A stretch of 64,000 nucleotides of DNA from Comamonadaceae bacterium CG12_big_fil_rev_8_21_14_0_65_59_15 (lineage in GTDB: Bacteria > Pseudomonadota > Gammaproteobacteria > Burkholderiales > Burkholderiaceae_C). A program made the position numbers and the translations under genes. Position 1 is the stretch's first letter, and each line of letters begins with the position of its first letter. The stretch spans positions 39,697 through 103,696 of the forward strand of contig PCUV01000048.1 in NCBI GenBank assembly GCA_002786915.1, in the 5' to 3' direction. The notes below the pieces were generated by a model. That model did not search any database, had not been told where the DNA came from, and saw nothing but the letters and a program-made list of their open reading frames with translations. Positions 43,779 to 53,025 of this stretch are shown in pieces.

Positions 43779-45248
43779 CTATTCAGCCCGGTAATTGGGC
43801 GCTTCTTTGGTGATCTGCACGTCGTGCACGTGGCTTTCACGGATGCCGGCGGTGGTGATTTCAACAAACTCGGCGCACTCTTGCATGTCGGCAATGGTCG
43901 CGCAACCGCAGTAACCCATGGCAGCCCGCAAGCCACCGGCCATCTGAAAGATGATGGTCACCATGGAGCCTTTGTACGGCACCCGCCCTTCAATGCCTTC
44001 GGGCACCAGTTTGTCGGCGTTTGGGTTGGCGGTGCTGGATTCCTGAAAGTAGCGGTCGGCGCTGCCCTGCTGCATGGCACCAATCGACCCCATGCCACGG
44101 TAAGTTTTGTAGCTGCGGCCCTGGAACAAGATCACTTCGCCCGGTGCTTCTTCGGTGCCGGCAAACATGCTGCCCATCATCACCGTACCAGCGCCTGCGG
44201 CGATGGCCTTGGCAATGTCGCCGCTGTAGCGCACACCGCCGTCGGCGATCAGCGGCACGCCCGTGCCTTTAAGCGCCTGCGCCACGCTGTCGATGGCCAT
44301 GATCTGCGGCACGCCCACACCGGCGACGATGCGCGTGGTGCAAATCGAGCCTGGGCCGATGCCGACCTTGACCGCATCAGCACCCGCTTCTACCAACGCC
44401 AGCGCTGCCGCACCGGTCGCAATGTTGCCGCCAATGACCTGCACCTGCGGAAAATGCTGCTTGACCCAGCGCACGCGGTCGATCACGCCCTTGCTATGAC
44501 CGTGCGCGGTGTCCACCACAATCGCATCGACACCGACCCTGGCCAGCAGTTCAACACGCTCTTCGGTGCCCTCACCCACGCCCACCGCAGCGGCCACACG
44601 CAACTTGCCCTGGGCGTCACGCGCAGCATTCGGGAAACTGGTCTGTTTGGTAATGTCCTTGACCGTGATCAGGCCTTTGAGCTCAAACGCGTCGTTCACG
44701 ACCAGCAGGCGCTCGATCTTGTGCTGGTTGAGCAACACCTTGGCCTGCGCCAGGGTGGTGCCATCGGGCACCGTCACCAGCCGTTCGCGCGGGGTCATGA
44801 TCTGGCGCACTGGCAATTCCAGCCGGGTTTCAAAGCGCAGGTCGCGCCCGGTCACCAGGCCCGCAACCTTTCCGCCTTCAATGACCGGAAACCCGGACAC
44901 ACCCAAATGTTCAGACAGGGCCATGACCTGCTGCACTGTGTGCTCCGGGGTGATCACCACCGGGTCGCGCAGCACGCCAGATTCATAGCGCTTGACCTTG
45001 GATACTTTGGCCGCTTGCTGTTGCGCCGTCATGTTTTTGTGGATGACGCCGATGCCACCTTCTTGCGCAATCGAGATCGCCAACCGGGATTCGGTGACGG
45101 TATCCATCGCCGCCGACACCAGCGGCAAATTGAGCGCGATGTCGCGCGTGAAACGGGTGGCTAAAGAGGTGTCCTTGGGCAGGACCTGGGAGTACGCTGG
45201 CACCAACAAAACATCGTCGAAGGTGAGCGCTTTGCCAATCAGGCGCAT
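43779..45248 (-). CDS. guaB: IMP dehydrogenase
   Basis: 489 residues (488 in E. coli) from ATG 45248 ([20 protein letters not shown]). Two CBS domains in the middle ([38 protein letters not shown]) and the barrel with catalytic Cys in [20 protein letters not shown] (about 303) and the flap [21 protein letters not shown]-dependent oxidation of IMP to XMP, the branch point to guanine nucleotides. A TACAAT -10 element lies 23 bp upstream. Confidence 0.98.
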   Translation of the reverse strand: MRLIGKALTFDDVLLVPAYSQVLPKDTSLATRFTRDIALNLPLVSAAMDTVTESRLAISIAQEGGIGVIHKNMTAQQQAAKVSKVKRYESGVLRDPVVITPEHTVQQVMALSEHLGVSGFPVIEGGKVAGLVTGRDLRFETRLELPVRQIMTPRERLVTVPDGTTLAQAKVLLNQHKIERLLVVNDAFELKGLITVKDITKQTSFPNAARDAQGKLRVAAAVGVGEGTEERVELLARVGVDAIVVDTAHGHSKGVIDRVRWVKQHFPQVQVIGGNIATGAAALALVEAGADAVKVGIGPGSICTTRIVAGVGVPQIMAIDSVAQALKGTGVPLIADGGVRYSGDIAKAIAAGAGTVMMGSMFAGTEEAPGEVILFQGRSYKTYRGMGSIGAMQQGSADRYFQESSTANPNADKLVPEGIEGRVPYKGSMVTIIFQMAGGLRAAMGYCGCATIADMQECAEFVEITTAGIRESHVHDVQITKEAPNYRAE

Positions 45249-45270
45249 GGGTTTTGCTCCAAAAGCGGCG

Positions 45271-45276
45271 ATTGTA
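45271..45276 (-). promoter_or_regulatory. Likely -10 element of the guaBA promoter
   Basis: TACAAT on the minus strand, 23 bp upstream of the guaB start. No good -35 hexamer is apparent at 16-18 bp, so assignment is tentative. Confidence 0.4.
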
Positions 45277-45409
45277 TCTGCCACCAGCGGGTAGCATCGC
45301 GGCGACTACCTTGCAAAATCGGAGGAAATCGACGCGCGACAGGCAGACAGAACGGTCAGCAGTTGAAACGCGACAATCTGCACCATCACCGTCACCTAAA
45401 CTCACCCCC

Positions 45410-45922
45410 ATGAAACATCTTGCCCGCTGGTCGCTCTTAATTTTTTGTTCGGCCTCTTCCCTGGCTTTTGCGCAATGGCAGTGGCTGGACAAAGATGGAC
45501 GCAACGTTTTCAGCGACCGGGCGCCTCCTGTGAGCGTGCCCGACAAAGCCATTGTCAAGCGCCCTGGCGCGCCACAGCTTGCACCTGCGGTCAACGCTAC
45601 AGACACGCCTGCAAAAGACACGGCTTCAGCACCTGTGGGTACGACCAGCGCGCCCCAGGGTCTTGGCATTGACAAAGTATTGCTGGAAAAAAAGAAAAAG
45701 GCAGATGCGGAGCAAGCCGCCAAGGCCAAGGCCGATGAGCAGCGTCAGTTAGCCATCAAGGCCAACAATTGCCAGCGTGCCAAATCCGCCAAAGCCGGGC
45801 TGAACTCTGGCGTGCGCCTAAGCCGCACCAATGCCCAGGGCGAACGCGAACTTTTGGACGACTCGGCCAGGGCGGTCGAGGCCAAACGAATCCAGTCGAT
45901 CATCGATTCCGACTGCAAATGA
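45410..45922 (+). CDS. Exported DUF4124-domain protein
   Basis: 170 residues. Signal peptide (SLLIFCSASSLAFAQ) followed at once by the DUF4124 motif QWQWLDKDGRNVFSDRAPP (about 22-40), then an Ala/Lys-rich low-complexity, probably coiled-coil middle (LEKKKKADAEQAAKAKADEQ) and a conserved tail with two cysteines (NNCQRAKSAKAGLNSGVRL; SIIDSDCK). Such small envelope proteins are common in Burkholderiales; their role is unknown. Divergent from guaB. Confidence 0.87.
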   Translation: MKHLARWSLLIFCSASSLAFAQWQWLDKDGRNVFSDRAPPVSVPDKAIVKRPGAPQLAPAVNATDTPAKDTASAPVGTTSAPQGLGIDKVLLEKKKKADAEQAAKAKADEQRQLAIKANNCQRAKSAKAGLNSGVRLSRTNAQGERELLDDSARAVEAKRIQSIIDSDCK

Positions 45923-45935
45923 TCAGGCAAGAAGG

Positions 45936-46286
45936 TCAGTAGCCTGGCTTGGCCCCGGCGCGGCGCTTCGCAAACAGCCCGGCTGTTCTGGCACCCTGCT
46001 GCACAAAGCGCTCACGCCGGGCCACTTTGGGGTCCACGCGCAAGGGCCGATACAACTCCACCCGATCCTGATCGCGCAGGGCGTGCGCGGCAGTCACCTT
46101 GCGCCCCCAGATGCCAATTGCGGGTGGCGTCGCCAGAAGTTCTGGGAACAGCACAGGCAAGCCGCTGCGCACAACAGCGTCCCAAGCGTCCCAAGCGTTA
46201 CACGGCGTGTCCAGCTCCAACTGCACTTCTTGCACCTGGCGCGCGGCCGGTGCATAAACCACACTCACCCGCAACTTACTCACCAT
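45936..46286 (-). CDS. rnfH: RnfH family ubiquitin-like protein
   Basis: 116 residues from ATG 46286. UPF0125/RnfH motifs: VSVVYAPAARQVQEVQLELD at the start, LATPPAIGIWGRKVTAAHAL and DQDRVELYRPLRVDPKVARR. It overlaps ratA by 11 bp (ratAB order, as in E. coli, where it is called ratB). Molecular role is not settled. Confidence 0.9.
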   Translation of the reverse strand: MVSKLRVSVVYAPAARQVQEVQLELDTPCNAWDAWDAVVRSGLPVLFPELLATPPAIGIWGRKVTAAHALRDQDRVELYRPLRVDPKVARRERFVQQGARTAGLFAKRRAGAKPGY

Positions 46287-46713
46287 AGACCTGCTTGGCC
46301 CGACTGACAAATGCATCGACCATACTGCCGGCAATCTTGTCAAACACCGGGCCGATCAATTTGCCCAGCTTGTGCTCAAACCCGTAGATCAGCGTCAGCT
46401 CGACCTTGCAGGCACGCTGATCCGCACCGAGCGAAATAAAGTTCCATTCACCTTCGAGCCTGGAAAATGGGCCGTTCACCAGTTGAATCAGCACCTGTTG
46501 ATCGGTGATGTGCGTGTTGCGCGTGGTAAAACTCTGATGAAAACCACTGAACGCCATGCCAATTTCTGCCAGCATGCCGTTTTCATGGTGCTCTACCACA
46601 CGGGCACGGTCGCACCAGGGCAGAAATTTTGGATAAGCGTCCACATCGACCACCAGCCGATACATTTCGGCCGGGCTGTACCAGATCAGGACAGATTTTT
46701 TGACGGTTTTCAT
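46276..46713 (-). CDS. ratA: RatA/COQ10-type START-domain protein
   Basis: 145 residues from ATG 46713 (MKTVKKSVLIWYSPAEMYRL). The COQ10/START pattern is plain: DAYPKFLPWCDRARVVEH (about 28) and the C-terminal helix GPVFDKIAGSMVDAFVSRAK. E. coli RatA was described as an inhibitor of 70S ribosome association; homologs also bind ubiquinone. First gene of ratA-rnfH, divergent from smpB, a common arrangement in proteobacteria. Confidence 0.92.
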   Translation of the reverse strand: MKTVKKSVLIWYSPAEMYRLVVDVDAYPKFLPWCDRARVVEHHENGMLAEIGMAFSGFHQSFTTRNTHITDQQVLIQLVNGPFSRLEGEWNFISLGADQRACKVELTLIYGFEHKLGKLIGPVFDKIAGSMVDAFVSRAKQVYGE

Positions 46714-46783
46714 AGAATGCGCGGGTGCGTGGCCATTGTAGTCAAGCACTGCCCGCCTTCGCTTCCATCACACACTGCACTTC

Positions 46784-47257
46784 ATGGCCAAAAAACCCGA
46801 TACCGCAACCCGCATTGCCGACAACAAGAAAGCCGCTTTCAATTATTTTTTTGAGGAGCGTTTTGAGGCCGGCATCGTGCTCGAAGGCTGGGAGGTCAAG
46901 TCATTGCGCGAGGGCAAGGTGCAGCTGACCGACGGCTATGTGGTGATCCGCAATGGCGAGCTGTTCATCATTGGCCTGCAAATCCAGCCGCTGGGCACGG
47001 CCAGCACGCACATCACGCCCGACAAGCAGCGCACGCGCAAGCTGCTGATGCACAAGGACGAAATCAAGCGCCTGATCGGCAAGGTGGAGCAAAAAGGTCA
47101 CACCCTGGTCCCCATCAACCTGCACTGGAAAGCGGGCAAGATCAAGTGTGAAATTGCACTGGCCAAAGGCAAGGCCGAGCACGACAAGCGCAACACCATC
47201 AAAGACCGTGAAGGCAAGCGCGAGGTGGAGCGCGCCATGAAAGTGCATCAGCGTTAA
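46784..47257 (+). CDS. smpB: SsrA-binding protein
   Basis: 157 residues. SmpB OB-fold signature at [20 protein letters not shown] followed by SLREGKVQL, and the basic C-terminal tail ([20 protein letters not shown]) that enters the mRNA channel during trans-translation. Works with tmRNA to rescue stalled ribosomes. The ssrA gene itself is not in this window. Divergent from ratA. Confidence 0.97.
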   Translation: MAKKPDTATRIADNKKAAFNYFFEERFEAGIVLEGWEVKSLREGKVQLTDGYVVIRNGELFIIGLQIQPLGTASTHITPDKQRTRKLLMHKDEIKRLIGKVEQKGHTLVPINLHWKAGKIKCEIALAKGKAEHDKRNTIKDREGKREVERAMKVHQR

Positions 47258-47349
47258 TTTTTTCACATCAATGGAATAAATCGTGCTGTCAGCGTGTTCA
47301 TGGGGGTGCAGGCACTTGACTGCATCCACACCCTTAACTGGAGATCACC

Positions 47350-47733
47350 ATGAAATTATTGTCCCGCAAACTGTGTGCCGGTTCATTCGCTGTAATGACC
47401 ATGGCCGCTTGTGCTTCATTGGCAGCAGCACCCGTTAAAGCCGTTGATGGCGTGCTGGTTGGCGCCAACGGCATGACGCTCTACACCTTTGACAAAGACA
47501 TGGCTGGCAGCGGCAAATCCGTTTGCAACGGCCCTTGCGCCACCAACTGGCCACCGCTGGCGGTCACCGCCGATGACGCAGCCAGTGGCGACTTCAGTGT
47601 CGTCACGCGTGACGACGGCGGTAAGCAATGGGCGATCAAGGGCAAACCACTGTATTACTGGTCCAAAGACAACAAGCCGGGCGACAAAACCGGCGACGGT
47701 TTCAACAACGTCTGGCATACCGCCAAGCCCTGA
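47350..47733 (+). CDS. Small exported protein with 'secreted repeat' (Lipoprotein_15-like) domain
   Basis: 127 residues with a signal peptide (AGSFAVMTMAACASLAAA). The mature part holds the paired motif of the family: GANGMTLYTFDKDMAGSGKS VCNGPCATNWPPL and GKQWAIKGKPLYYWSKDNKP GDKTGDGFNNVW. Proteins like this are encoded beside ECF sigma/anti-sigma pairs, as here (47790-49182), which suggests they form one unit. Function unknown. A hairpin leader (47308-47335) precedes its GGAG ribosome binding site. Confidence 0.87.
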   Translation: MKLLSRKLCAGSFAVMTMAACASLAAAPVKAVDGVLVGANGMTLYTFDKDMAGSGKSVCNGPCATNWPPLAVTADDAASGDFSVVTRDDGGKQWAIKGKPLYYWSKDNKPGDKTGDGFNNVWHTAKP

Positions 47734-47789
47734 CGTTTAACGCCCTGCCAAGCTATGCCCCCAGCCTGTCCGCCACCACCGCTGACCGC

Positions 47790-48338
47790 ATGAGCCAAGA
47801 CCTCATCGTGGCGCACATTCCTGCCCTGCGTCGCTACGCCCGGGCGTTGACGGATAACACCTGGGCCGCCGACGACCTGGTGCAGGACACGCTGGAGCGG
47901 GCCTGTAACAAATGGCGGCTGTGGCTGGTCGGCTCCAACCTGCGTGCCTGGTTGTTCAGCGTGATGCACAACCTGTTTATTAACCAATTGCGCCAAGCAC
48001 CCCAGCATGCTGGGCTGACGCAGACCGAGTTTGACGAAGTGGCCGGACAGTTGCAGGCCCCCGCCTCGGGCAGCGACCAGTTGCTGGATCTGCAGCGCTG
48101 CCTGCTGCAGCTACCGCCCGAGCAGCGTGAAGTTTTGTTGTTGGTCAGCCTGGAGGATATGAGCTATGCCGAGGCGGCCAAGGTCACCGGGGTGGCTGTC
48201 GGCACGGTGATGTCACGCCTGTCACGCGCACGCACACGCTTGCAGGACCTGCTGGATGCACCTGTGCGCAGCGTGCCCGATGGCGCTGCTAAATGCACAA
48301 CCACGCCGCGTGTCGCCACGCTTCATCGGCTGAAGTAA
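47790..48338 (+). CDS. ECF-family RNA polymerase sigma factor
   Basis: 182 residues from ATG 47790 (MSQDLIVAHIPALRRYARAL). Sigma-2 region with DDLVQDTLERACNKWRLW (about 30-47) and NLFINQLRQ; sigma-4 helix-turn-helix with LPPEQREVLLLVSLEDMSYA and the recognition helix TGVAVGTVMSRLSRARTRLQ (about 142). Directs transcription of a small regulon under control of the next gene. The open frame extends upstream to 47628 but overlaps the preceding gene. Confidence 0.9.
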   Translation: MSQDLIVAHIPALRRYARALTDNTWAADDLVQDTLERACNKWRLWLVGSNLRAWLFSVMHNLFINQLRQAPQHAGLTQTEFDEVAGQLQAPASGSDQLLDLQRCLLQLPPEQREVLLLVSLEDMSYAEAAKVTGVAVGTVMSRLSRARTRLQDLLDAPVRSVPDGAAKCTTTPRVATLHRLK

Positions 48339-48351
48339 GCCCCCGATTGCC

Positions 48352-49182
48352 ATGACACCTCAAGCCCACACTCCGTTAACTGACGATGAACTCCATGCCC
48401 TGGTGGATACCCAGGGCACGGCGGACGCCTTGGCAGGCCTGCAGCTGCGCCTGACCCAGGATCCAGACGCACAACAACGCTTGGCGCAGTGGCAATGGCA
48501 ACGTGAGCAACTGCGCCAGTTGTACCGCGACGTGCTGCAAGAGCCCGTGCCGCAGGCACTGCAGGGCGCAGCACGTCAAGCCGCCAGCGCTCGCCAGACA
48601 AGCGCCCACTGGCGACACCTGGGTGGCATGGCCGCCAGCGTGGTACTGGCTTTTGGTGTCGGCTGGCTGTCGCACAGCAGTTGGCAAAATGCACCTGCCA
48701 GTTTTACCCCGTCATCGGTCATGGTGCGCGCACAACTGGAACACAATTTTGTGCGTCAGGCCAGCGTGGCGCATCGTGTTTACACCCCGGAGCTCAAGCA
48801 TCCGGTGGAGGTGGCAGCGCAAGACCAGACGCACCTGGTGCAGTGGTTGTCCAAGCGGCTGAGCAAGCCACTGAAAGTGCCAGATTTGAACGCGCAAGGT
48901 TTCGAATTGGTGGGGGGTCGGTTGCTGCCGGGTGACTCGGGTGCCAGGGCGCAGTTCATGTTTCAAAACGCGGCTGCGCTGCGGGTCACACTCTACCTGG
49001 GCGCGCTGAACCAGGGCGCGGCCCCCGGCCTGTCTGGGCAAGAAACCAGCTTTCGCTTTGAAACCCAGAACGGCACGCCCAGCTTTTATTGGGTGGATCA
49101 AGGCTTTGGCTATGCCCTGACAGGCCAGTTGCCCAAAGAAGAATTGCTGAAACTCGCTGAAGCGGTTTACCGCCAGCTTTGA
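48352..49182 (+). CDS. Transmembrane anti-sigma factor
   Basis: 276 residues. An N-terminal cytoplasmic domain (LTDDELHALVDTQGTADALA, then RLAQWQWQREQLRQLYRDVL) precedes one membrane helix GGMAASVVLAFGVGWLS (about 85-103) and a periplasmic domain of about 170 residues. This is the RseA/ChrR-like layout, which releases the sigma factor when the periplasmic side senses a signal. 13 bp after the sigma gene. The periplasmic domain is not a family I can name; similar anti-sigmas in Burkholderiales respond to oxidative or envelope stress (inference). Confidence 0.85.
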   Translation: MTPQAHTPLTDDELHALVDTQGTADALAGLQLRLTQDPDAQQRLAQWQWQREQLRQLYRDVLQEPVPQALQGAARQAASARQTSAHWRHLGGMAASVVLAFGVGWLSHSSWQNAPASFTPSSVMVRAQLEHNFVRQASVAHRVYTPELKHPVEVAAQDQTHLVQWLSKRLSKPLKVPDLNAQGFELVGGRLLPGDSGARAQFMFQNAAALRVTLYLGALNQGAAPGLSGQETSFRFETQNGTPSFYWVDQGFGYALTGQLPKEELLKLAEAVYRQL

Positions 49183-49194
49183 CAAGCCTGTCGT

Positions 49195-50298
49195 TCAGGC
49201 CAGGTTGCGCAAGGGATGGCTGTGGTCCGGCCACGGGCTGGCAAAAAACGGCTGCACCATCTGTGGCGTGACGTCTTCGATGCGCGCCGGTTGCCAGTGC
49301 GGCGTGTTGTCCTTGTCCACCACCAGCGCACGGATGCCCTCGGCGGTTTCAGTCTGGGCACCGCTGCGGCCCAGGTGCGCCGGGTAAAAGCAGTGCCGCA
49401 CCAGGTCGCGCTCCATGCGCAAATCCTGCGCCAACGTCAGGTGGCGGGCGCGCCGGATTTGTTCCAGCGCCACGTGCAGCATCAGGGGTGAGCGCTGGCG
49501 CAACAGCGCCGCCGTTTGGCGTGCCCAGTCGCTCGCATCAGACTCCAGCGCTTGCACGATCGTGGCTACCGAGTCCATCGAAAAATAATGGTCAATTTGG
49601 CCTCTGGCGCTTGCGTGGTCTGCGCTGACAGCTATCGAAAACGTATCAGTCCAACGACCCATGACGGCATCATTGAACGTCGGAAGTTGCGCCAGAGCGT
49701 CCCACGCCGGGGTCAATTGGTCCATCGCCAGGCAGTGGTCAGCCAGCCCCAGCGCAACAGCATCGCTCGCACCGATGGTGGTGCCGGTCATGGCCAGCCA
49801 TTCCCCCGCAGCGCCGGGGCAACGGCTCAAGAAATAACCGCCTCCCACATCGGGAAACAGCCCGATCAAGGTCTCGGGCATGGCCAGCTTGCTGCGCGGC
49901 GTGACCAAGCGGTGCGAAGCGCCCTGGCTGATACCCATGCCGCCGCCCATGACCACGCCGTCCATGAACGCGATGTAGGGTTTGGGGTAGCGGTGCACCA
50001 GGTGGTTCAGTGTGTATTCCTCGGTAAAGAAATCTTCCGTCGAGGGGTCACCAGCCAGCAACGCTTGATGAAAATACCGGATGTCGCCACCCGCGCAAAA
50101 CGCGCCAAACACACCCGCCTTGTTGCTGCCGCGAATCGCCACCGCCTGTACCCGGTCGTCATCGCGCCAGGCCAGCAGGCATTTTGTAAGCGCCCGGATC
50201 ATCGACAGGTTCAGGGCATTGAGCGCACCCGGCCGGTTCAGCGTGATGAAGCCGACGCAGCCGCGCACCTCAGCCAGGATTTCTTGCACCTCTGTCAT
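49195..50298 (-). CDS. Enoyl-CoA hydratase/isomerase family, 3-hydroxyisobutyryl-CoA hydrolase-like
   Basis: 367 residues from ATG 50298, the length of HIBYL-CoA hydrolases rather than of ordinary enoyl-CoA hydratases. Motifs: GFITLNRPGALNALNLSMI, GAFCAGGDIRYFHQ (about 68), MDGVVMGGGMGISQGASHRL (about 113) and MPETLIGLFPDVGGGYFLSR (about 140), the last diagnostic for the group with catalytic Glu and Asp. Probably releases CoA from 3-hydroxyisobutyryl-CoA in valine breakdown. Its start overlaps the EamA gene stop (ATGA). Repeat copy H is read in frame (SADHASARG region). Confidence 0.87.
   Translation of the reverse strand: MTEVQEILAEVRGCVGFITLNRPGALNALNLSMIRALTKCLLAWRDDDRVQAVAIRGSNKAGVFGAFCAGGDIRYFHQALLAGDPSTEDFFTEEYTLNHLVHRYPKPYIAFMDGVVMGGGMGISQGASHRLVTPRSKLAMPETLIGLFPDVGGGYFLSRCPGAAGEWLAMTGTTIGASDAVALGLADHCLAMDQLTPAWDALAQLPTFNDAVMGRWTDTFSIAVSADHASARGQIDHYFSMDSVATIVQALESDASDWARQTAALLRQRSPLMLHVALEQIRRARHLTLAQDLRMERDLVRHCFYPAHLGRSGAQTETAEGIRALVVDKDNTPHWQPARIEDVTPQMVQPFFASPWPDHSHPLRNLA
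49594..49641. repeat. Dispersed Comamonadaceae-type palindrome, copy H (inside hydrolase gene)
   Basis: AATTTGGCCTCTGGCGCTT - spacer - GCGCTGACAGCTATCGAAAA. This is the clearest in-gene match to copy A, with the same orientation and spacing. Confidence 0.65.
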
Positions 50299-51170
50299 GC
50301 CCGCTCCTTCCACGCCACCAGTTCATTGGCTACCAGCGCACCAATCACCAGCGAGCCACCTACCAACACATTGCTGCCTGGCACTTCACCTGCACCAATC
50401 CACGCCAGCACAATGCCAAAAATCACTTCCAGCAGCCCCAGCAAGGCAATCTCATGCGCCGCCAGCGCCTGCGTGCAAACGACGGCCAGCACACATGGAA
50501 TAGCCAACTGAAACAACCCCAGACCCGCCAGCAACAGCACATCATGCCCAGAGCCTTGGAGCGGCCACGCCAGCGGCAGCGTGATCAGCGACGACAGCAC
50601 CCCACCCACCAGCACGGCCGGAATCAGGTCCACATTTTTGCCCTGCGCGTGCGAATGTTGCGTGATGGTCCAGTTGGCAGCACCCGAAACCGGCACGCCC
50701 AACGCTACCAGTGTGCCCAGCACGCTAAAGCCTTCTGCCAGGTGTGTGCCGTACATGTAGGCAATACCGCAACCCGCCACCACAATCGCAACCCAGGTGC
50801 GCGGCGCAATGCGGTGCCCCAAGAAAATTCGCGTGGACAGTGCTGTGAAAAGCGGCACCAGCGCCATCGTCACCAGCACGTTGGCCACCGTGGTGAGGGT
50901 CAGCGCGAGCATGAAAAAAGTGAACATGCCGCACCAGCACAAACCCGACAGCCACAGCGTCGCACCCCCGTGCTGCATGCGGCTGAACACCGCCCGCCCC
51001 TTGAACACCGGCAGAATCACCAGCAGGCTCAGCACGGTAAAAAAGCTGCGCCAGAACGTCACCTCAAAACTGCGCGCCTGCTCCAGTTGACGCGTCACCA
51101 CCCCGGCGATGGACCACAACAGCGTCGCCAGCACCATCAGCCAGACGGCCCGGCCGTGGGTGAGCTTCAT
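50295..51170 (-). CDS. EamA/DMT-family transporter
   Basis: 291 residues, ten predicted membrane helices in two EamA repeats. The first helix is WLMVLATLLWSIAGVVTRQL and the conserved FWRSFFTVLSLLVILPVF lies near residue 40; the second repeat contains PVSGAANWTITQHSH. DMT permeases export amino acids or metabolites; no substrate can be assigned. It is read from the same strand as typA and the downstream hydrolase. Confidence 0.88.
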   Translation of the reverse strand: MKLTHGRAVWLMVLATLLWSIAGVVTRQLEQARSFEVTFWRSFFTVLSLLVILPVFKGRAVFSRMQHGGATLWLSGLCWCGMFTFFMLALTLTTVANVLVTMALVPLFTALSTRIFLGHRIAPRTWVAIVVAGCGIAYMYGTHLAEGFSVLGTLVALGVPVSGAANWTITQHSHAQGKNVDLIPAVLVGGVLSSLITLPLAWPLQGSGHDVLLLAGLGLFQLAIPCVLAVVCTQALAAHEIALLGLLEVIFGIVLAWIGAGEVPGSNVLVGGSLVIGALVANELVAWKERA

Positions 51171-51179
51171 CGCAGCAGA

Positions 51180-53012
51180 TCACGCCCCAGTACGGGACGC
51201 CTTTTTACGGTCGTGCTCAGACAGGTGACGTTTGCGCAGGCGGATCGACTTGGGCGTGATCTCGACCAGCTCGTCTTCTTCGATGAATTCCACACCATAT
51301 TCCAGCGTGAGCTGGATCGGCGGTGTGATCTTGATCGCATCTTCCTTGCCCGAAACACGGAAGTTGGTAAGCTGCTTGGTGCGCGTGGCGTTGACCACCA
51401 GGTCGTTGTCGCGGTTGTGGATGCCCACGATCATGCCTTCATACACGGGGTCGTTGGCGGTGACGAACATGCGTCCCCGGTCGTCCAGTTTGCCCAGCGC
51501 GTAGTTGAAGATTTCACCCGCGTCCATCGAGATCAGCACGCCGTTTTTGCGCCCCTCGATGTCGCCCTTGTGCGACTCGTAGCTGTCAAAGATGTTGGAA
51601 ATCAGGCCCGAGCCACGTGTCAGGTTCAAAAACTCGTTGGTAAAGCCAATCAACCCGCGCGCCGGAATGCGGTATTCCAGCCGCACGCGACCGCGGCCGT
51701 CGGGTTCCATATTGACCAGGTCACCCCGGCGCTCGCCCAGCGCCTGCATCACGCCGCCCTGGTGCTGTTCTTCGATGTCGGCGGTGACCATTTCGATCGG
51801 TTCATAACGCTCGCCATTCACCTCCTTGAACACCACACGTGGCTTGCTCACCGCCAGCTCGTAACCCTCGCGACGCATGTTTTCCAGCAGAATGGTCAGG
51901 TGCAGTTCACCCCGGCCCATGACTTCAAAGATGCCTTCTTCGTCGGTTTCGCTCACGCGTAGCGCCACATTGGACTGCAATTCTTTTTGCAGCCGGTCCC
52001 AAATTTGACGGCTGGTGACGTATTTGCCTTCGCGCCCGGCCAGCGGGCTGGTATTGACGCAAAAGTTCATCGTCAGCGTCGGCTCATCGACCTTGAGCAT
52101 CGGCAGCGGCATGGGGCTGAGCGGGTCGGTAATGGTGACGCCAATGCCGATGTCGGCAATGCCGTTGATCAGCACAATCTCGCCCGGGCCGGCTTCGGTG
52201 GCCTGCACGCGCTCCAGGCCCTGGAACGTCAGCACCTGGTTCACGCGGCCGCGCACTGCCTTGCCGTCGGTGCCCTCCATGACCACCACGTCCATCATCG
52301 GCCGGATGGTGCCCTGGCTGATGCGCCCGACGCCAATGCGCCCGACAAAGGTGGAAAAGTCCAGCGCAGAAATCTGCAACTGCAGCGGTGCCTTGGGGTC
52401 GCCCTGCTGGTGCGGCACATGCTCCAGAATGGTGTCAAACAACGCCGACATATCCGGGCCCCATTGTTCGCCCTGGCCACCTTCTTCCAGTGACGACCAG
52501 CCGTTGATGCCCGACGCATACACCACCGGAAAGTCAAGCTGTTCGTCGGTCGCGCCCAATTTGTCAAACAAATCAAACGCGGCGTTCACCACAAACTGCG
52601 GGCGCGCACCTGGCTTGTCCACCTTGTTCACCACCAGAATGGGTTTGAGGCCCAGCGCCAACGCTTTTTTGGTGACAAAGCGTGTTTGCGGCATGGGGCC
52701 TTCTTGCGCGTCAATCAGCAGCAGTACACCATCGACCATGGAAAGCGCGCGTTCCACCTCGCCGCCAAAGTCGGCGTGGCCAGGGGTATCGACGATGTTG
52801 ATGTGCGTACCTTTCCAGCTCACGGCGCAGTTTTTGGCCAGGATAGTGATGCCGCGCTCGCGCTCGATGGCGTCGTTGTCCATCACCGTATCGACCACTT
52901 TTTCGTGTTGGGCGAAGGTGCCAGACTGGCGCAGCAGTTGGTCCACCATGGTGGTTTTGCCGTGGTCAACGTGGGCAATGATGGCGATGTTTCGGATTTG
53001 TTGATGGCTCAT
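51180..53012 (-). CDS. typA: Ribosome-binding GTPase TypA/BipA
   Basis: 610 residues from ATG 53012 ([20 protein letters not shown]). Translational GTPase: G1 [26 protein letters not shown]3 [21 protein letters not shown]4 [10 protein letters not shown], then EF-G-like domains III and V and the BipA C-terminal domain ending with [10 protein letters not shown]. It assists ribosome assembly and growth at low temperature or under stress. Last gene of the rimP-typA run here, 13 bp after truB. Confidence 0.97.
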   Translation of the reverse strand: MSHQQIRNIAIIAHVDHGKTTMVDQLLRQSGTFAQHEKVVDTVMDNDAIERERGITILAKNCAVSWKGTHINIVDTPGHADFGGEVERALSMVDGVLLLIDAQEGPMPQTRFVTKKALALGLKPILVVNKVDKPGARPQFVVNAAFDLFDKLGATDEQLDFPVVYASGINGWSSLEEGGQGEQWGPDMSALFDTILEHVPHQQGDPKAPLQLQISALDFSTFVGRIGVGRISQGTIRPMMDVVVMEGTDGKAVRGRVNQVLTFQGLERVQATEAGPGEIVLINGIADIGIGVTITDPLSPMPLPMLKVDEPTLTMNFCVNTSPLAGREGKYVTSRQIWDRLQKELQSNVALRVSETDEEGIFEVMGRGELHLTILLENMRREGYELAVSKPRVVFKEVNGERYEPIEMVTADIEEQHQGGVMQALGERRGDLVNMEPDGRGRVRLEYRIPARGLIGFTNEFLNLTRGSGLISNIFDSYESHKGDIEGRKNGVLISMDAGEIFNYALGKLDDRGRMFVTANDPVYEGMIVGIHNRDNDLVVNATRTKQLTNFRVSGKEDAIKITPPIQLTLEYGVEFIEEDELVEITPKSIRLRKRHLSEHDRKKASRTGA

Positions 53013-53025
53013 GGTTCGCTTTCTC

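Noticed and set aside
43752..45164. Long plus-strand open frame opposite guaB
   Set aside because: Composition shadow of guaB; His- and Gln-rich peptide with no domain pattern.
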